Notes under the pieces: generated by a model
Database searches by the model: none
Told to the model about the DNA's origin: nothing
Seen by the model: the letters and a program-made list of their open reading frames with translations, nothing else
Shown: positions 49,638 to 57,276 of the stretch, in pieces
How the letters are laid out: each line of letters starts with the position of its first letter
Position numbering within the stretch: the first letter of the stretch is position 1
From: Rhodanobacter sp. DHB23
GTDB lineage: Bacteria; Pseudomonadota; Gammaproteobacteria; Xanthomonadales; Rhodanobacteraceae
Reading direction: 5' to 3'
DNA length: 64,000 bases
NCBI RefSeq assembly: GCF_014842975.1
Contig: NZ_JACYXK010000025.1
Coordinates: 1-64,000 of the forward strand
Program-made: the position numbers and the translations under genes

Positions 49638-49809
49638 CGGGCAAGTTTAGCGTGGCCTGTGCCGGGTCATGCCGTGACGGCTTGCGCAAAGCTTGCGGTG
49701 GGCGTCGTGTGTGGGAAGATCGCGGCTCGACATGCGTGCCGCCCGGACAGTGCTGCATGGTGTCCGCTTCATCTCTCCGCATCCGGCATCCACCACTCGA
49801 AGGCAGGTT

Positions 49810-50172
49810 ATGTTGGCAACGATCTCCGTAGTCGTGGTGCTGCTGGTGGCCATGCTGCACGGCTATTTCCTGGTGCTGGAAATGTTCCTGTGGGACAAGC
49901 CGGCCGGGTTGCGGGCCTTCGGCCAGTCGAAGGAGCGGGCGGCGGCCACCAAGGTGCTCGCCGCAAACCAGGGCCTGTACAACGGTTTCATCGCCGCGGG
50001 GTTGCTGTGGGGCGTGATCCAGGGCGCGGCGGGCTACGAGTTCAAGTTGTACTTCCTGTCGTGCGTCGTCGTCGCGGGCGTCTATGGCGCCGTGACGGCG
50101 AGCCGCAGGATCCTCTACGTGCAGGCGCTGCCCGGCCTGCTTGGGCTGTTGCTGGTGCTTTTCTCGCGCTGA
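49810..50172 (+). CDS. DUF1304 membrane protein
   Basis: A 120-aa protein with four hydrophobic helices (residues ~5-22, 50-66, 72-92 and 97-115). The conserved block LHGYFLVLEMFLWDKP and LAANQGLYNGFIAAGLLWG is characteristic of DUF1304. Function unknown. Start ATG 49810 (MLATISVVVVLLVAM); upstream in-frame codons lack similarity. It precedes the TfoX-N gene on the same strand by 46 bp. Confidence 0.8.
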   Translation: MLATISVVVVLLVAMLHGYFLVLEMFLWDKPAGLRAFGQSKERAAATKVLAANQGLYNGFIAAGLLWGVIQGAAGYEFKLYFLSCVVVAGVYGAVTASRRILYVQALPGLLGLLLVLFSR

Positions 50173-50218
50173 GCGGCGGCAGGCGACACGACCCGATCCA
50201 GGCTGAGGTTTCCCGCGC

Positions 50219-50563
50219 ATGGCCACCGACAGCGGCTTCATCGAATACGTGGGCGAGCAGGTCGCGCTCGGCGACCGGTTCACACACAAGAAGATGTTCG
50301 GCGAGTACGCGCTGTACGTCGACGGCAAGGTGGTCGCCTTCGCCTGCGACAACAGCCTGTTCGTGAAGCCTTCCGCGGCGGCGTCGACGCTGGCGCCGAA
50401 GTTGCCGCAGCGCCCACCGTATCCCGGCGCCAAGGACTATCCGGTGGCCGACGAGCTGCTGGATGATTCGGACGCGATCCGCCGCCTGCTGCTCGAAACC
50501 GCGGCGCTGATGCCGGTGCCGAAACCCCGGAAACCGGTGGCGGCAGGCAAGCGCGGCAAATAG
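50219..50563 (+). CDS. TfoX N-terminal domain protein
   Basis: A 114-aa protein consisting of a TfoX/Sxy N-terminal domain (MFGEYALYVDGKVVAFACDN, LFVKPS). It lacks the C-terminal TfoX domain of the full competence regulator, so an independent role is likely. The Lys/Pro-rich tail (KPVAAGKRGK) is not conserved. ATG 50219 follows a GAGG-like sequence. Convergent with phnN. Confidence 0.82.
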   Translation: MATDSGFIEYVGEQVALGDRFTHKKMFGEYALYVDGKVVAFACDNSLFVKPSAAASTLAPKLPQRPPYPGAKDYPVADELLDDSDAIRRLLLETAALMPVPKPRKPVAAGKRGK

Positions 50564-50604
50564 CCTGCGCGCGACTCGCCTTGCGCTGAGGCCGGCGAAT
50601 GTCC

Positions 50605-51192
50605 TTACCGCACCAGCGCGGGAGCGGGTGCATGTTGCCGCCCGACCAGCGAGTCGGGCCGGATCGCCTGCAGCAAACTCGATCCGGCTTCCGCGAGGCA
50701 ACCGTCGTTGTGGATGACGATGCTGTCTGGCGGAGCCGGATAGGCATCCAGTCGCGCGATGCGCGCGGCGATCCCGGCTTCCGATTCGCGTCCACGCGCG
50801 GCGAGGCGGCGGGCGATCGTCTCGGGTCTTGCGGTGATCAACACGGGGCGCAAGGCGGGAAAGCGCTCGCATGCCAGCGCCAACGCGCCGCGCGAGCCAT
50901 TCACCAGCACATCGGCGCCGTGCGCCAGCCAGTGCCCCACTTCGCTGCCGATGCCGTAATGCAGGCCGTGCGCTTCCCAAGTCAGTGCGAACAGGCCGCG
51001 CTGCTCGCGCGCGTGGAACTCGGCCATGCTCAGCGCGACATGGTTCTCGCCGCCGGCATGCGCGGGCCGGGTGATGTAGCGGTGCGCGCACAGCACGCCC
51101 AGCGGCACGCCGTGTTCGCGCACCCACGCCAGCACGCTGTCCTTGCCCACGCCGGACGGTCCCATCACGTAATACAGGCAGCCCGCGCTCAT
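50605..51192 (-). CDS. phnN: Ribose 1,5-bisphosphokinase
   Basis: A 195-aa P-loop kinase that phosphorylates ribose 1,5-bisphosphate to PRPP, the salvage step of C-P lyase. Walker A is MGPSGVGKDS. The guanylate-kinase-like core includes HRYITRPAHAGGENHVALS and VLVNGSRGAL, typical of PhnN. Coupled to the DUF1045 gene (ATGA). Third gene of the minus-strand half of the phn locus. Confidence 0.9.
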   Translation of the reverse strand: MSAGCLYYVMGPSGVGKDSVLAWVREHGVPLGVLCAHRYITRPAHAGGENHVALSMAEFHAREQRGLFALTWEAHGLHYGIGSEVGHWLAHGADVLVNGSRGALALACERFPALRPVLITARPETIARRLAARGRESEAGIAARIARLDAYPAPPDSIVIHNDGCLAEAGSSLLQAIRPDSLVGRQHAPAPALVR

Positions 51193-51845
51193 GCCGCCGC
51201 TCCCGCGCCGAACGGAATCCGTTCGAGCGACTCGAACGGCTGGCCGGGCGCTGGTTCCCGGCAGATGACCAACGCATCGATGCGCGCGACCGGTCGGTCG
51301 GCCAGCCTTGGCGCGAACCATGCGCGCATCGCGTGTGTCTCGGTGTCGCTGGCCGGCGCGGATACCGTCATGTGGAAGCGGTAGCGATCGAGTACGTAGG
51401 GATAGCCGTACTGGCGGAACAGCGCGAGCTCCGCGGCGTCGAGATGCGGCACGCGCCGCTGCCAGCTGGCCTCGCTGTTCGGCGCGCGCAGCGGGTTGAG
51501 GCGGCGCACGCAGTGTTCGGCCAGGCGATGGACGTCTTGTTCGTCGCCACACGGCCGCAGCGCGAGAAAGCCCGCGAGGCTGTCCAGTTGCATGGGGAGT
51601 TCGATGACGCTGGCGTGTCGCGCGATATCGGCGACTTCGCGGCGCAGCTCGTCGTAGCCGGCCGCCTCGGCCAGCGCGAACGGCGCGCACAGCGTGGCGT
51701 GCCAGCCGTAGCGGCGCACGTTGGCGGTCAAGGTGCGCCAACGCTCCGGCGCGATGCCCGCGATGTGTCTGGCGGACAGCCATTCGCGCCCGAGGAGGTC
51801 CAGCCCGCTGCCCGCGGGCGGGCAGAAATACACGGCATAACGCAT
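51189..51845 (-). CDS. DUF1045 protein of phosphonate loci, 2H phosphoesterase-like
   Basis: A 218-aa cytoplasmic protein. Two HxT motifs (YGWHATLCAPF and YRFHMTVSAP) about 110 residues apart define a 2H phosphoesterase fold; a cyclic phosphate or nucleotide would be the expected class of substrate. DUF1045 genes recur beside phnN/phnF in other phn clusters, and here the gene is coupled to both (TGATG with phnF, ATGA with phnN). Its role could substitute for PhnP, a cyclic phosphodiesterase that is absent here, but this is inference. Confidence 0.75.
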   Translation of the reverse strand: MRYAVYFCPPAGSGLDLLGREWLSARHIAGIAPERWRTLTANVRRYGWHATLCAPFALAEAAGYDELRREVADIARHASVIELPMQLDSLAGFLALRPCGDEQDVHRLAEHCVRRLNPLRAPNSEASWQRRVPHLDAAELALFRQYGYPYVLDRYRFHMTVSAPASDTETHAMRAWFAPRLADRPVARIDALVICREPAPGQPFESLERIPFGAGAAA

Positions 51846-52576
51846 CAGTGGCCCGCCATCAGCACGAGTTGCACCCAGTCGCCGGAGAAGCGCGTGATGC
51901 CGTATTGCACCGGCATGCCGCGCGTGTCGACGTTGATCGATTGCACGTGGAGCACGGGCCGGCTTGCCGGCTGCTTCATCAGGCGCGCGGTGTTGGCGTC
52001 GGGCAGGCGTGCGGAAACCCGGGTGTGCTTGCGCTCGTAGTCGGCCACGCCGAATTCGGCCAGCGCGCGGGTGACCGAGCGCAGCCGGCGGTACACGGCG
52101 GGGAAGTCGGGAAAGCGTGCGACGGGGAAGTAGGCGGTGCTGTAGTCGACGACATGGCCGTCGGCATGGTCCAGCGTCTCGATGCGGTAGACGTATTCGT
52201 GGCGGCCCAGGCCCAGTGCCTGCGCGACCTTCGGCGGCGCGATCTCGCGCGCTTCCTCCAGGAATTCCATGTCGGCTTCGACATTGAGGTTGCGCATGTT
52301 CTGCGCGAAGCGCGTGCGGCGGCTGATGAGGTAATCCATCGTCTGCTCCTGCACGAAGCTGCCGCGCCCCTGTTCGGTGCGCACCAGGTTGCGTTCCTCC
52401 AGCGCGGCGATGGCGCGGCGCACGGTGTGGCGGTTGACGTCGAAGCGCGCGGCCAGCTCCTGCGCCGACGGCAGTTGCGCGCCCTGGCGCGGCTGCCCCT
52501 TGAGGATCTCCGACGCGAGGATGCCGCTGATCTGGCTCCACAGCGCGACGCCACGTCCGCGTTCGATTTCGCTCAT
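51845..52576 (-). CDS. phnF: Phosphonate utilisation repressor, GntR/HutC type
   Basis: A 243-aa regulator: N-terminal GntR winged helix (RQGAQLPSAQELAARFDVNR then RAIAALEERNLVRTEQGRG) and a UbiC-type effector domain (from MDYLISRRTRFAQNMRNLN). PhnF represses phn operons in other bacteria. It is divergent from phnG, and a perfect inverted repeat sits between the genes. A methylphosphonate-derived or phosphate-starvation effector is inferred. Confidence 0.9.
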   Translation of the reverse strand: MSEIERGRGVALWSQISGILASEILKGQPRQGAQLPSAQELAARFDVNRHTVRRAIAALEERNLVRTEQGRGSFVQEQTMDYLISRRTRFAQNMRNLNVEADMEFLEEAREIAPPKVAQALGLGRHEYVYRIETLDHADGHVVDYSTAYFPVARFPDFPAVYRRLRSVTRALAEFGVADYERKHTRVSARLPDANTARLMKQPASRPVLHVQSINVDTRGMPVQYGITRFSGDWVQLVLMAGH

Positions 52577-52669
52577 ACCACGTCCTCAACCTGTCTATTC
52601 ACCGTCATGGCAACGGCACGCTGGCCTGCTGCAATGGCTCACAAGGGGCGCCGTGCAGGCGCCGCTGCC

Positions 52670-52687
52670 TGTCTAGATAACTAGACA
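52670..52687. promoter_or_regulatory. PhnF operator between phnF and phnG
   Basis: TGTCTAGATAACTAGACA: perfect 7-bp arms TGTCTAG/CTAGACA around ATAA, in the divergent phnF-phnG gap, 25 bp before the phnG start. The half-site is of GntR/HutC type. A lone CTGTCTAT at about 52593-52600 may be a second, weak site. Confidence 0.7.
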
Positions 52688-52712
52688 TTTGTGACAAGCC
52701 GAGGAACACCCG

Positions 52713-53159
52713 ATGGACACCTCCCCCCACCTGGCGCGCCCGCACTGGATGTCGCTGCTGGCGCAGGCCGATCCGGCCGAGCTGGTGCAGGCGATGGGCG
52801 CCTTCGCGCCGCCGGCCGACACCGCGTGGCTGCGTCCGGCGCAGACCGGCCTGTACATGTTGCGCGGCCGGGTCGGCGGCACCGGCCCGCAGTTCAATTT
52901 CGGCGAGATCACCGTCACCCGCTGCAGCGTGCAGGCCGGCGGCCACATCGGCCATGCCTGGGTGCGCGGCAGCGATACGCGCCACGCCGAGCTGGCGGCG
53001 CTGGCCGATGCGATGCTGCAGGATGCCGACAGGCATGCGTCGCTGCGCATGCAGGTGGTCGAACCGCTGCGCCGTGCGCTGGACCGTCGTCGCGACGAGG
53101 CCAGCCGCAAGGCCGCCGCGAGCAAGGTGGAGTTCTTCACCGTGGTGCGGGGCGAATGA
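52713..53159 (+). CDS. phnG: C-P lyase core subunit PhnG
   Basis: A 148-aa subunit of the PhnGHIJ core complex, which couples methylphosphonate to ATP's ribose. The signature is VRPxxTGLxMLRGRVGGTGP-like, here AQTGLYMLRGRVGGTGPQF, followed by FNFGEITVTRCSVQ and GHIGHAWVRGSD. Start ATG 52713, directly after the operator. Its TGA overlaps the phnH ATG. Confidence 0.92.
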   Translation: MDTSPHLARPHWMSLLAQADPAELVQAMGAFAPPADTAWLRPAQTGLYMLRGRVGGTGPQFNFGEITVTRCSVQAGGHIGHAWVRGSDTRHAELAALADAMLQDADRHASLRMQVVEPLRRALDRRRDEASRKAAASKVEFFTVVRGE

Positions 53160-53743
53160 TGCTGGCCGCCTTTGCCGATCCCGTGTTCGACAGCCAGCGC
53201 AGCTTCCGCGAGTTGCTGCAGGCGATGGCGCGCCCCGCCATGCCGCGCCCGTTGCCGGTGTTGCCGCCCGCGCCCGCGCCGGTCGCGCCGGCCGCGATGG
53301 CGATCATGCTGACGCTTTGCGATGCGACCACGGCCGTCTGGCTGCAGCAGCCGGAAGACGAGGCGATCCGCCACCTGCGTTTCCATGCCGGCCTGAAGCT
53401 GGCAGACCGGCCGCAGGATGCCGACTTCGCGCTGGTCACCGATCCCGCGTCGATGCCGCCGCTGGATGCGTTCGCGCGCGGCGACATGCGCTATCCGGAT
53501 CGCTCCGCCAGCCTGATCATCCAGGTCGCGGCGATAAATCCCGCACCCGTAGACGGGGCGCATGAGTTCGCCGGCCCGGGCATCCGCGAAACCGAAACCG
53601 TCGCCATCGACGGCTTGCCTGCCGACTTCTGGCAGCAGCGTGCCGCACTCGCCGCGCTGCTTCCGCTCGGCATCGACCTGTTCTTCGTCGCCGGGCAGCA
53701 GGTGCTGGCCCTGCCGCGCACGACGCGCCTGCTGGAGGGCTGA
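53156..53743 (+). CDS. phnH: C-P lyase core subunit PhnH
   Basis: A 195-aa PLP-enzyme-fold subunit without catalytic lysine, structurally part of PhnGHIJ. N-terminal DPVFDSQRSFRELLQAMARP is the family mark. Start ATG 53156 (coupled to phnG); ATG 53159 is adjacent. The phnI ATG follows the TGA immediately. Confidence 0.9.
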   Translation: MMLAAFADPVFDSQRSFRELLQAMARPAMPRPLPVLPPAPAPVAPAAMAIMLTLCDATTAVWLQQPEDEAIRHLRFHAGLKLADRPQDADFALVTDPASMPPLDAFARGDMRYPDRSASLIIQVAAINPAPVDGAHEFAGPGIRETETVAIDGLPADFWQQRAALAALLPLGIDLFFVAGQQVLALPRTTRLLEG

Positions 53744-54943
53744 ATGTACGTTGCCGTGAAAGGCGGCGAGCAGGCGATCGCCCGCTCGCTGGAACTGCTG
53801 GCCGAGGCGCGCCGCGGCGACGCCGCCGTGCCCGAACTGGAACTCGCGCAGATCCGCGGGCAACTGCGCCTGGGCGTGGCGCGCGTGATGCAGGAGGGCT
53901 CGCTGTACGACGAGGAGCTGGCCGCGCTGGCGATCCGCCAGGCCGCCGGCGACATGCTGGAAGCGATCTTCCTGCTGCGCGCCTATCGCACCACCCTGCC
54001 GCGCTTCGGCTACACGCTGCCGCTGGACACCACCGCGATGCGCGTACGCCGTCGCGTCTCGGGCACCTTCAAGGACATTCCGGGCGGGCAGGTGCTGGGT
54101 CCCACCTACGACTACACGCAGCGCCTGCTGGATTTCGATACCGCGGTCGCAGCAGAGGTGGCGCCGGCCGATGTGCCGTTGCCGTCGGACATGCCGCGCG
54201 TGCTGGACCTGCTGGATGCGGAGGCGCTGATCGAGCGGATCGAACCGGGCAGCGATCCGGAACCGGTCGACCTCACCCGCGAACCGCTGATGTTCCCGGC
54301 CGACCGCGCGACCCGCCTGCAGAACCTGTCGCGCGGCGACGAAGGCTTCCTGCTCGGCATGGCGTATTCGACCCAGCGCGGCTATGCCGAAAGCCATCCG
54401 TTCGCGGGCGAGATCCGCATGGGCGAAGTGGATGTGGTGATTTGTCCGGAAGAGCTGGGCTTCGTCATCGAGATCGGCAGCATCGTGCTGACCGAATGCC
54501 AGATGATCAACCAGTTCCACGGCGGCAACGGCGTGCCGCCGCAGTTCACCCGCGGCTACGGCCTGACCATGGGCGAAGGCGAGCGCAAGGCGATGGCCAT
54601 GGCGCTGGTGGATCGCGCGTTGCGCTGCGACGAGCTCGCCGAGCCGAACCATGCGCCCGCGCAGAACCAAGAGTTCGTGCTGTCGCATTCGGACAGCGTG
54701 GAAGCCTCCGGTTTCGTGCAGCACCTGAAGCTGCCGCATTACGTGGATTTCCAGGCGGAGCTGTCGCTGCTGCGCACGCTCGCGGCACAGCATGCGCGAC
54801 ACGCTCCTCCCCCTGCGCCGCAGGGGGAGGCTGGGAGGGGGTGCTCTGGCTCTGAAGGCACCTCATTGCAAGATGGCTTGACCCCTCCCCAACCCTCCCC
54901 TGCTTCACAGGGGAGGGAGCCGACCGAGGTGTGCGGAACATGA
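53744..54943 (+). CDS. phnI: C-P lyase core subunit PhnI, with a repeat-encoded C-terminal tail
   Basis: A 399-aa subunit that, with PhnG/H/L, forms the ribosyl-triphosphate linkage. Key stretches are MYVAVKGGEQAIARSLELL, LVTEC-type ECQMINQFHGGNGVPPQFTR and the FTRGYGLTMGEGERKAMAM block. The normal PhnI ends near QHARHAPP; the last ~45 residues (PQGEAGRGCSGSEG... PASQGREPTEVCGT) are encoded by palindromic repeats (54806-54917) inserted in frame. The TGA still overlaps the phnJ ATG. Confidence 0.9.
   Translation: MYVAVKGGEQAIARSLELLAEARRGDAAVPELELAQIRGQLRLGVARVMQEGSLYDEELAALAIRQAAGDMLEAIFLLRAYRTTLPRFGYTLPLDTTAMRVRRRVSGTFKDIPGGQVLGPTYDYTQRLLDFDTAVAAEVAPADVPLPSDMPRVLDLLDAEALIERIEPGSDPEPVDLTREPLMFPADRATRLQNLSRGDEGFLLGMAYSTQRGYAESHPFAGEIRMGEVDVVICPEELGFVIEIGSIVLTECQMINQFHGGNGVPPQFTRGYGLTMGEGERKAMAMALVDRALRCDELAEPNHAPAQNQEFVLSHSDSVEASGFVQHLKLPHYVDFQAELSLLRTLAAQHARHAPPPAPQGEAGRGCSGSEGTSLQDGLTPPQPSPASQGREPTEVCGT
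54806..54917. repeat. Composite family C palindrome, copy 3, inside the phnI 3' end
   Basis: CCTCCCCCTGCG-C-CGCAGGGGGAGG (54806-54830) and CCCTCCCCTG-CTTCA-CAGGGGAGGG (54893-54917), 60 bp apart. Both are translated in frame as the tail of PhnI. Confidence 0.85.
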
Positions 54944-55773
54944 CCTACAACTTTGCCTTCCTCGACGAAGACACCAAGCGCATGTTGCGCCGCGCGCTGC
55001 TGAAGGCCGTGGCGATTCCCGGCTACCAGGTGCCGTTCGGCAGCCGCGAGATGCCCTTGCCGTACGGCTGGGGCACCGGTGGCATCCAGGTCACCGCGGC
55101 CCTGCTCGGGCCCGACGACGTGCTGAAGGTGATCGACCAGGGCGCGGACGACACCACCAATGCGGTGAACATCCGCCGCTTCTTCCACCGCGTCGCGGGC
55201 GTGGCCACCACCGAGCACACGGCAGAGGCCACCCTGATCCAGACCCGCCACCGCATTCCTGAAACATCGCTACGCGAAGATCAGATCCTTGTATTCCAGG
55301 TGCCCGAGCCCGAGCCGTTGCGCACCTTGGAACCGCGCGAAGCCGAGACGCGCACCCTGCACGCACTGGCCGACTATGGATTGATGCACGTGAAGTTGTA
55401 CGAGGACATTGCCCAGTACGGACACATCGCCACCAGCTACGACTATCCCGTGCTGGTCGACGGGCGCTTCCTCACTTCGCCGTCGCCGATCCCGAAGTTC
55501 GACAACCCCAAGCTCGACCGTTCGCCGGCGCTGATGCTGTTCGGCGCCGGACGCGAGAAGCGGCTGTACGCGATCCCGCCGTACACGCGCGTGGAAAGCC
55601 TGGCCTTCGACGACCATCCGTTCGAGATCCAGCGCTGGGAGCATCGCTGCGAGCTGTGCGGCTCCGGCGAAAGCTATCTGGACGAGGTCGTCGTGGACGA
55701 TCGCGGCACGCGCATGTTCGTCTGCTCGGATACCGATTTCTGCAGCGGTCGCCGCACGGAGGCGCAAGCATGA
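54940..55773 (+). CDS. phnJ: C-P lyase catalytic subunit PhnJ
   Basis: A 277-aa radical-SAM enzyme that cleaves the carbon-phosphorus bond of ribosyl methylphosphonate. The cluster ligands are CELCGSGESY, then CSDTDFC near the C-terminus. The core YNFAFLDEDTKRMLRRALLK and YGWGTGGIQVTAALLGPDD are typical. Start ATG 54940 has GAGGTG nine bases upstream (before an alternative GTG at 54931). Stop overlaps phnK. Confidence 0.95.
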   Translation: MTYNFAFLDEDTKRMLRRALLKAVAIPGYQVPFGSREMPLPYGWGTGGIQVTAALLGPDDVLKVIDQGADDTTNAVNIRRFFHRVAGVATTEHTAEATLIQTRHRIPETSLREDQILVFQVPEPEPLRTLEPREAETRTLHALADYGLMHVKLYEDIAQYGHIATSYDYPVLVDGRFLTSPSPIPKFDNPKLDRSPALMLFGAGREKRLYAIPPYTRVESLAFDDHPFEIQRWEHRCELCGSGESYLDEVVVDDRGTRMFVCSDTDFCSGRRTEAQA

Positions 55774-56540
55774 GCGCGCTGCTGCAAGTACGCGGGCTGG
55801 GCCGCCATTACGGCCAGCGCATCGGTTGCGAGGACGTGAGCTTCGACCTGCATCCGGGCGAGCTGCTGTGCATCGTGGGCGAATCGGGTTCCGGCAAGTC
55901 GACCCTGCTCAACACGGTGGCCGCGCAACAGGCGCCGTCTGCCGGCTCGGCGTGCTATCGCCAGCGCAGCGGCGGCTGGCTCGAGCTGGGCGCGCTGGGC
56001 GAAGCCGACCGCCGCCGCCTGGCGCGCGAGGAGTGGGGTTTCGTCACGCAGAATCCGCGCGATGGCCTGCGCCTCAACGTGAGCGCCGGCGCCAATGTCG
56101 CCGAACGCCTGATGGCGCTGGGCATGCGCAACTACGCCCAGTTGCGCGACATCGCGCGGGGCTGGCTGGAGCGGGTGGAGATCGATCCTGCGCGCATCGA
56201 CGACGCGCCGACCAGCTTTTCCGGCGGCATGCAGCAGCGCCTGCAGATCGCGCGCACCCTGGTGACGCAACCGCGATTGGTGTTCATGGACGAGCCCACC
56301 GCCGGTCTCGACGTCTCGGTGCAGGCGCGCATCCTCGACCTGCTGCGCCGGCTGGTGAACGAACTCGGCCTGGCCGCGGTGATGGTGACGCACGACCTGG
56401 CCGTGGCCCGCCTGCTCGCCGCCCGCACCCTGGTGATGCAGGGCGGGCGCGTGGTCGAAACCGGGCTCACCGACCAGATCCTCGACGACCCGCAACATCC
56501 CTACACGCAACTGCTCGTTTCCTCGGTGCTGACCACATGA
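55770..56540 (+). CDS. phnK: ABC-type ATPase PhnK of the C-P lyase complex
   Basis: A 256-aa ABC ATPase with Walker A GESGSGKSTL, signature FSGGMQQRLQIAR, and Walker B LVFMDEPTAGLD. In PhnGHIJ complexes PhnK docks on PhnJ and drives turnover; it is not a transporter subunit. Conserved RDGLRLNVSAGANVAERLMA is PhnK-specific. ATGA overlaps with both neighbours. Confidence 0.92.
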   Translation: MSALLQVRGLGRHYGQRIGCEDVSFDLHPGELLCIVGESGSGKSTLLNTVAAQQAPSAGSACYRQRSGGWLELGALGEADRRRLAREEWGFVTQNPRDGLRLNVSAGANVAERLMALGMRNYAQLRDIARGWLERVEIDPARIDDAPTSFSGGMQQRLQIARTLVTQPRLVFMDEPTAGLDVSVQARILDLLRRLVNELGLAAVMVTHDLAVARLLAARTLVMQGGRVVETGLTDQILDDPQHPYTQLLVSSVLTT

Positions 56541-57238
56541 CCGCTGACCTGATGCTCGAACTGCGCGACATTGGCAAGTCGTTCGAACTGCACCACCAGC
56601 ACGGCGCGCGCCTGGACGTGCTGCGCGGGCTGGACCTGCGCCTGCACGCGGGCGAATGCGTGGTGCTGTCCGGCCCCTCCGGCGCGGGCAAGAGCACGCT
56701 GCTGCGCGTGATCTACGCCAACTACCGCTTGAGCTTCGGCGCGGTGCACCTGCGCCACGCCGGGCGCTGGCTCGACCTGGCCAGGGCCACGCCGCACGAG
56801 GTGCTGGAGGTGCGCCGCCACACGCTCGGCTACGTCAGCCAGTTCCTGCGCGTGATCCCGCGCGTGCCTGCGCTGGACATCGTCGCCGAGCCGCTGCTGC
56901 AGGCGGGCATGGGCGAAGGGGAGGCGCGTCGTCGCGCCGGCGACCTGCTGCACCGACTGAACGTGCCGGAGCGCCTGTGGCTGCTGCCGCCGGGCACCTT
57001 TTCCGGTGGCGAACAGCAACGCGTGAACATCGCGCGCGGCTTGATCGTGCGCCGCCCGATCCTGCTGCTGGACGAACCCACCGCGTCGCTGGATGCCGCG
57101 AACCGCGATGTGGTGGCGCAACTGCTCGCCGAAGCACGTGCCGACGGTTCGGCGGTGCTCGGCATCTTCCACGACGAAGACATGCGCGACCGCGTTGCCA
57201 CGCGCCTGTTCCCGATGCAGGCGCTTGAAGCTGCCTGA
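56537..57238 (+). CDS. phnL: ABC-type ATPase PhnL of the C-P lyase complex
   Basis: A 233-aa ABC ATPase. Walker A GPSGAGKSTLL, signature FSGGEQQRVNIARG, Walker B LLLDEPTASLD. PhnL acts with PhnI, PhnG and PhnH in forming ribose 1-methylphosphonate 5-triphosphate. A 38-bp gap separates it from phnM. Confidence 0.92.
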   Translation: MTADLMLELRDIGKSFELHHQHGARLDVLRGLDLRLHAGECVVLSGPSGAGKSTLLRVIYANYRLSFGAVHLRHAGRWLDLARATPHEVLEVRRHTLGYVSQFLRVIPRVPALDIVAEPLLQAGMGEGEARRRAGDLLHRLNVPERLWLLPPGTFSGGEQQRVNIARGLIVRRPILLLDEPTASLDAANRDVVAQLLAEARADGSAVLGIFHDEDMRDRVATRLFPMQALEAA

Positions 57239-57276
57239 TCCCCTTTGAACCCGCAGACCCTGGCGTCGAGACCACC

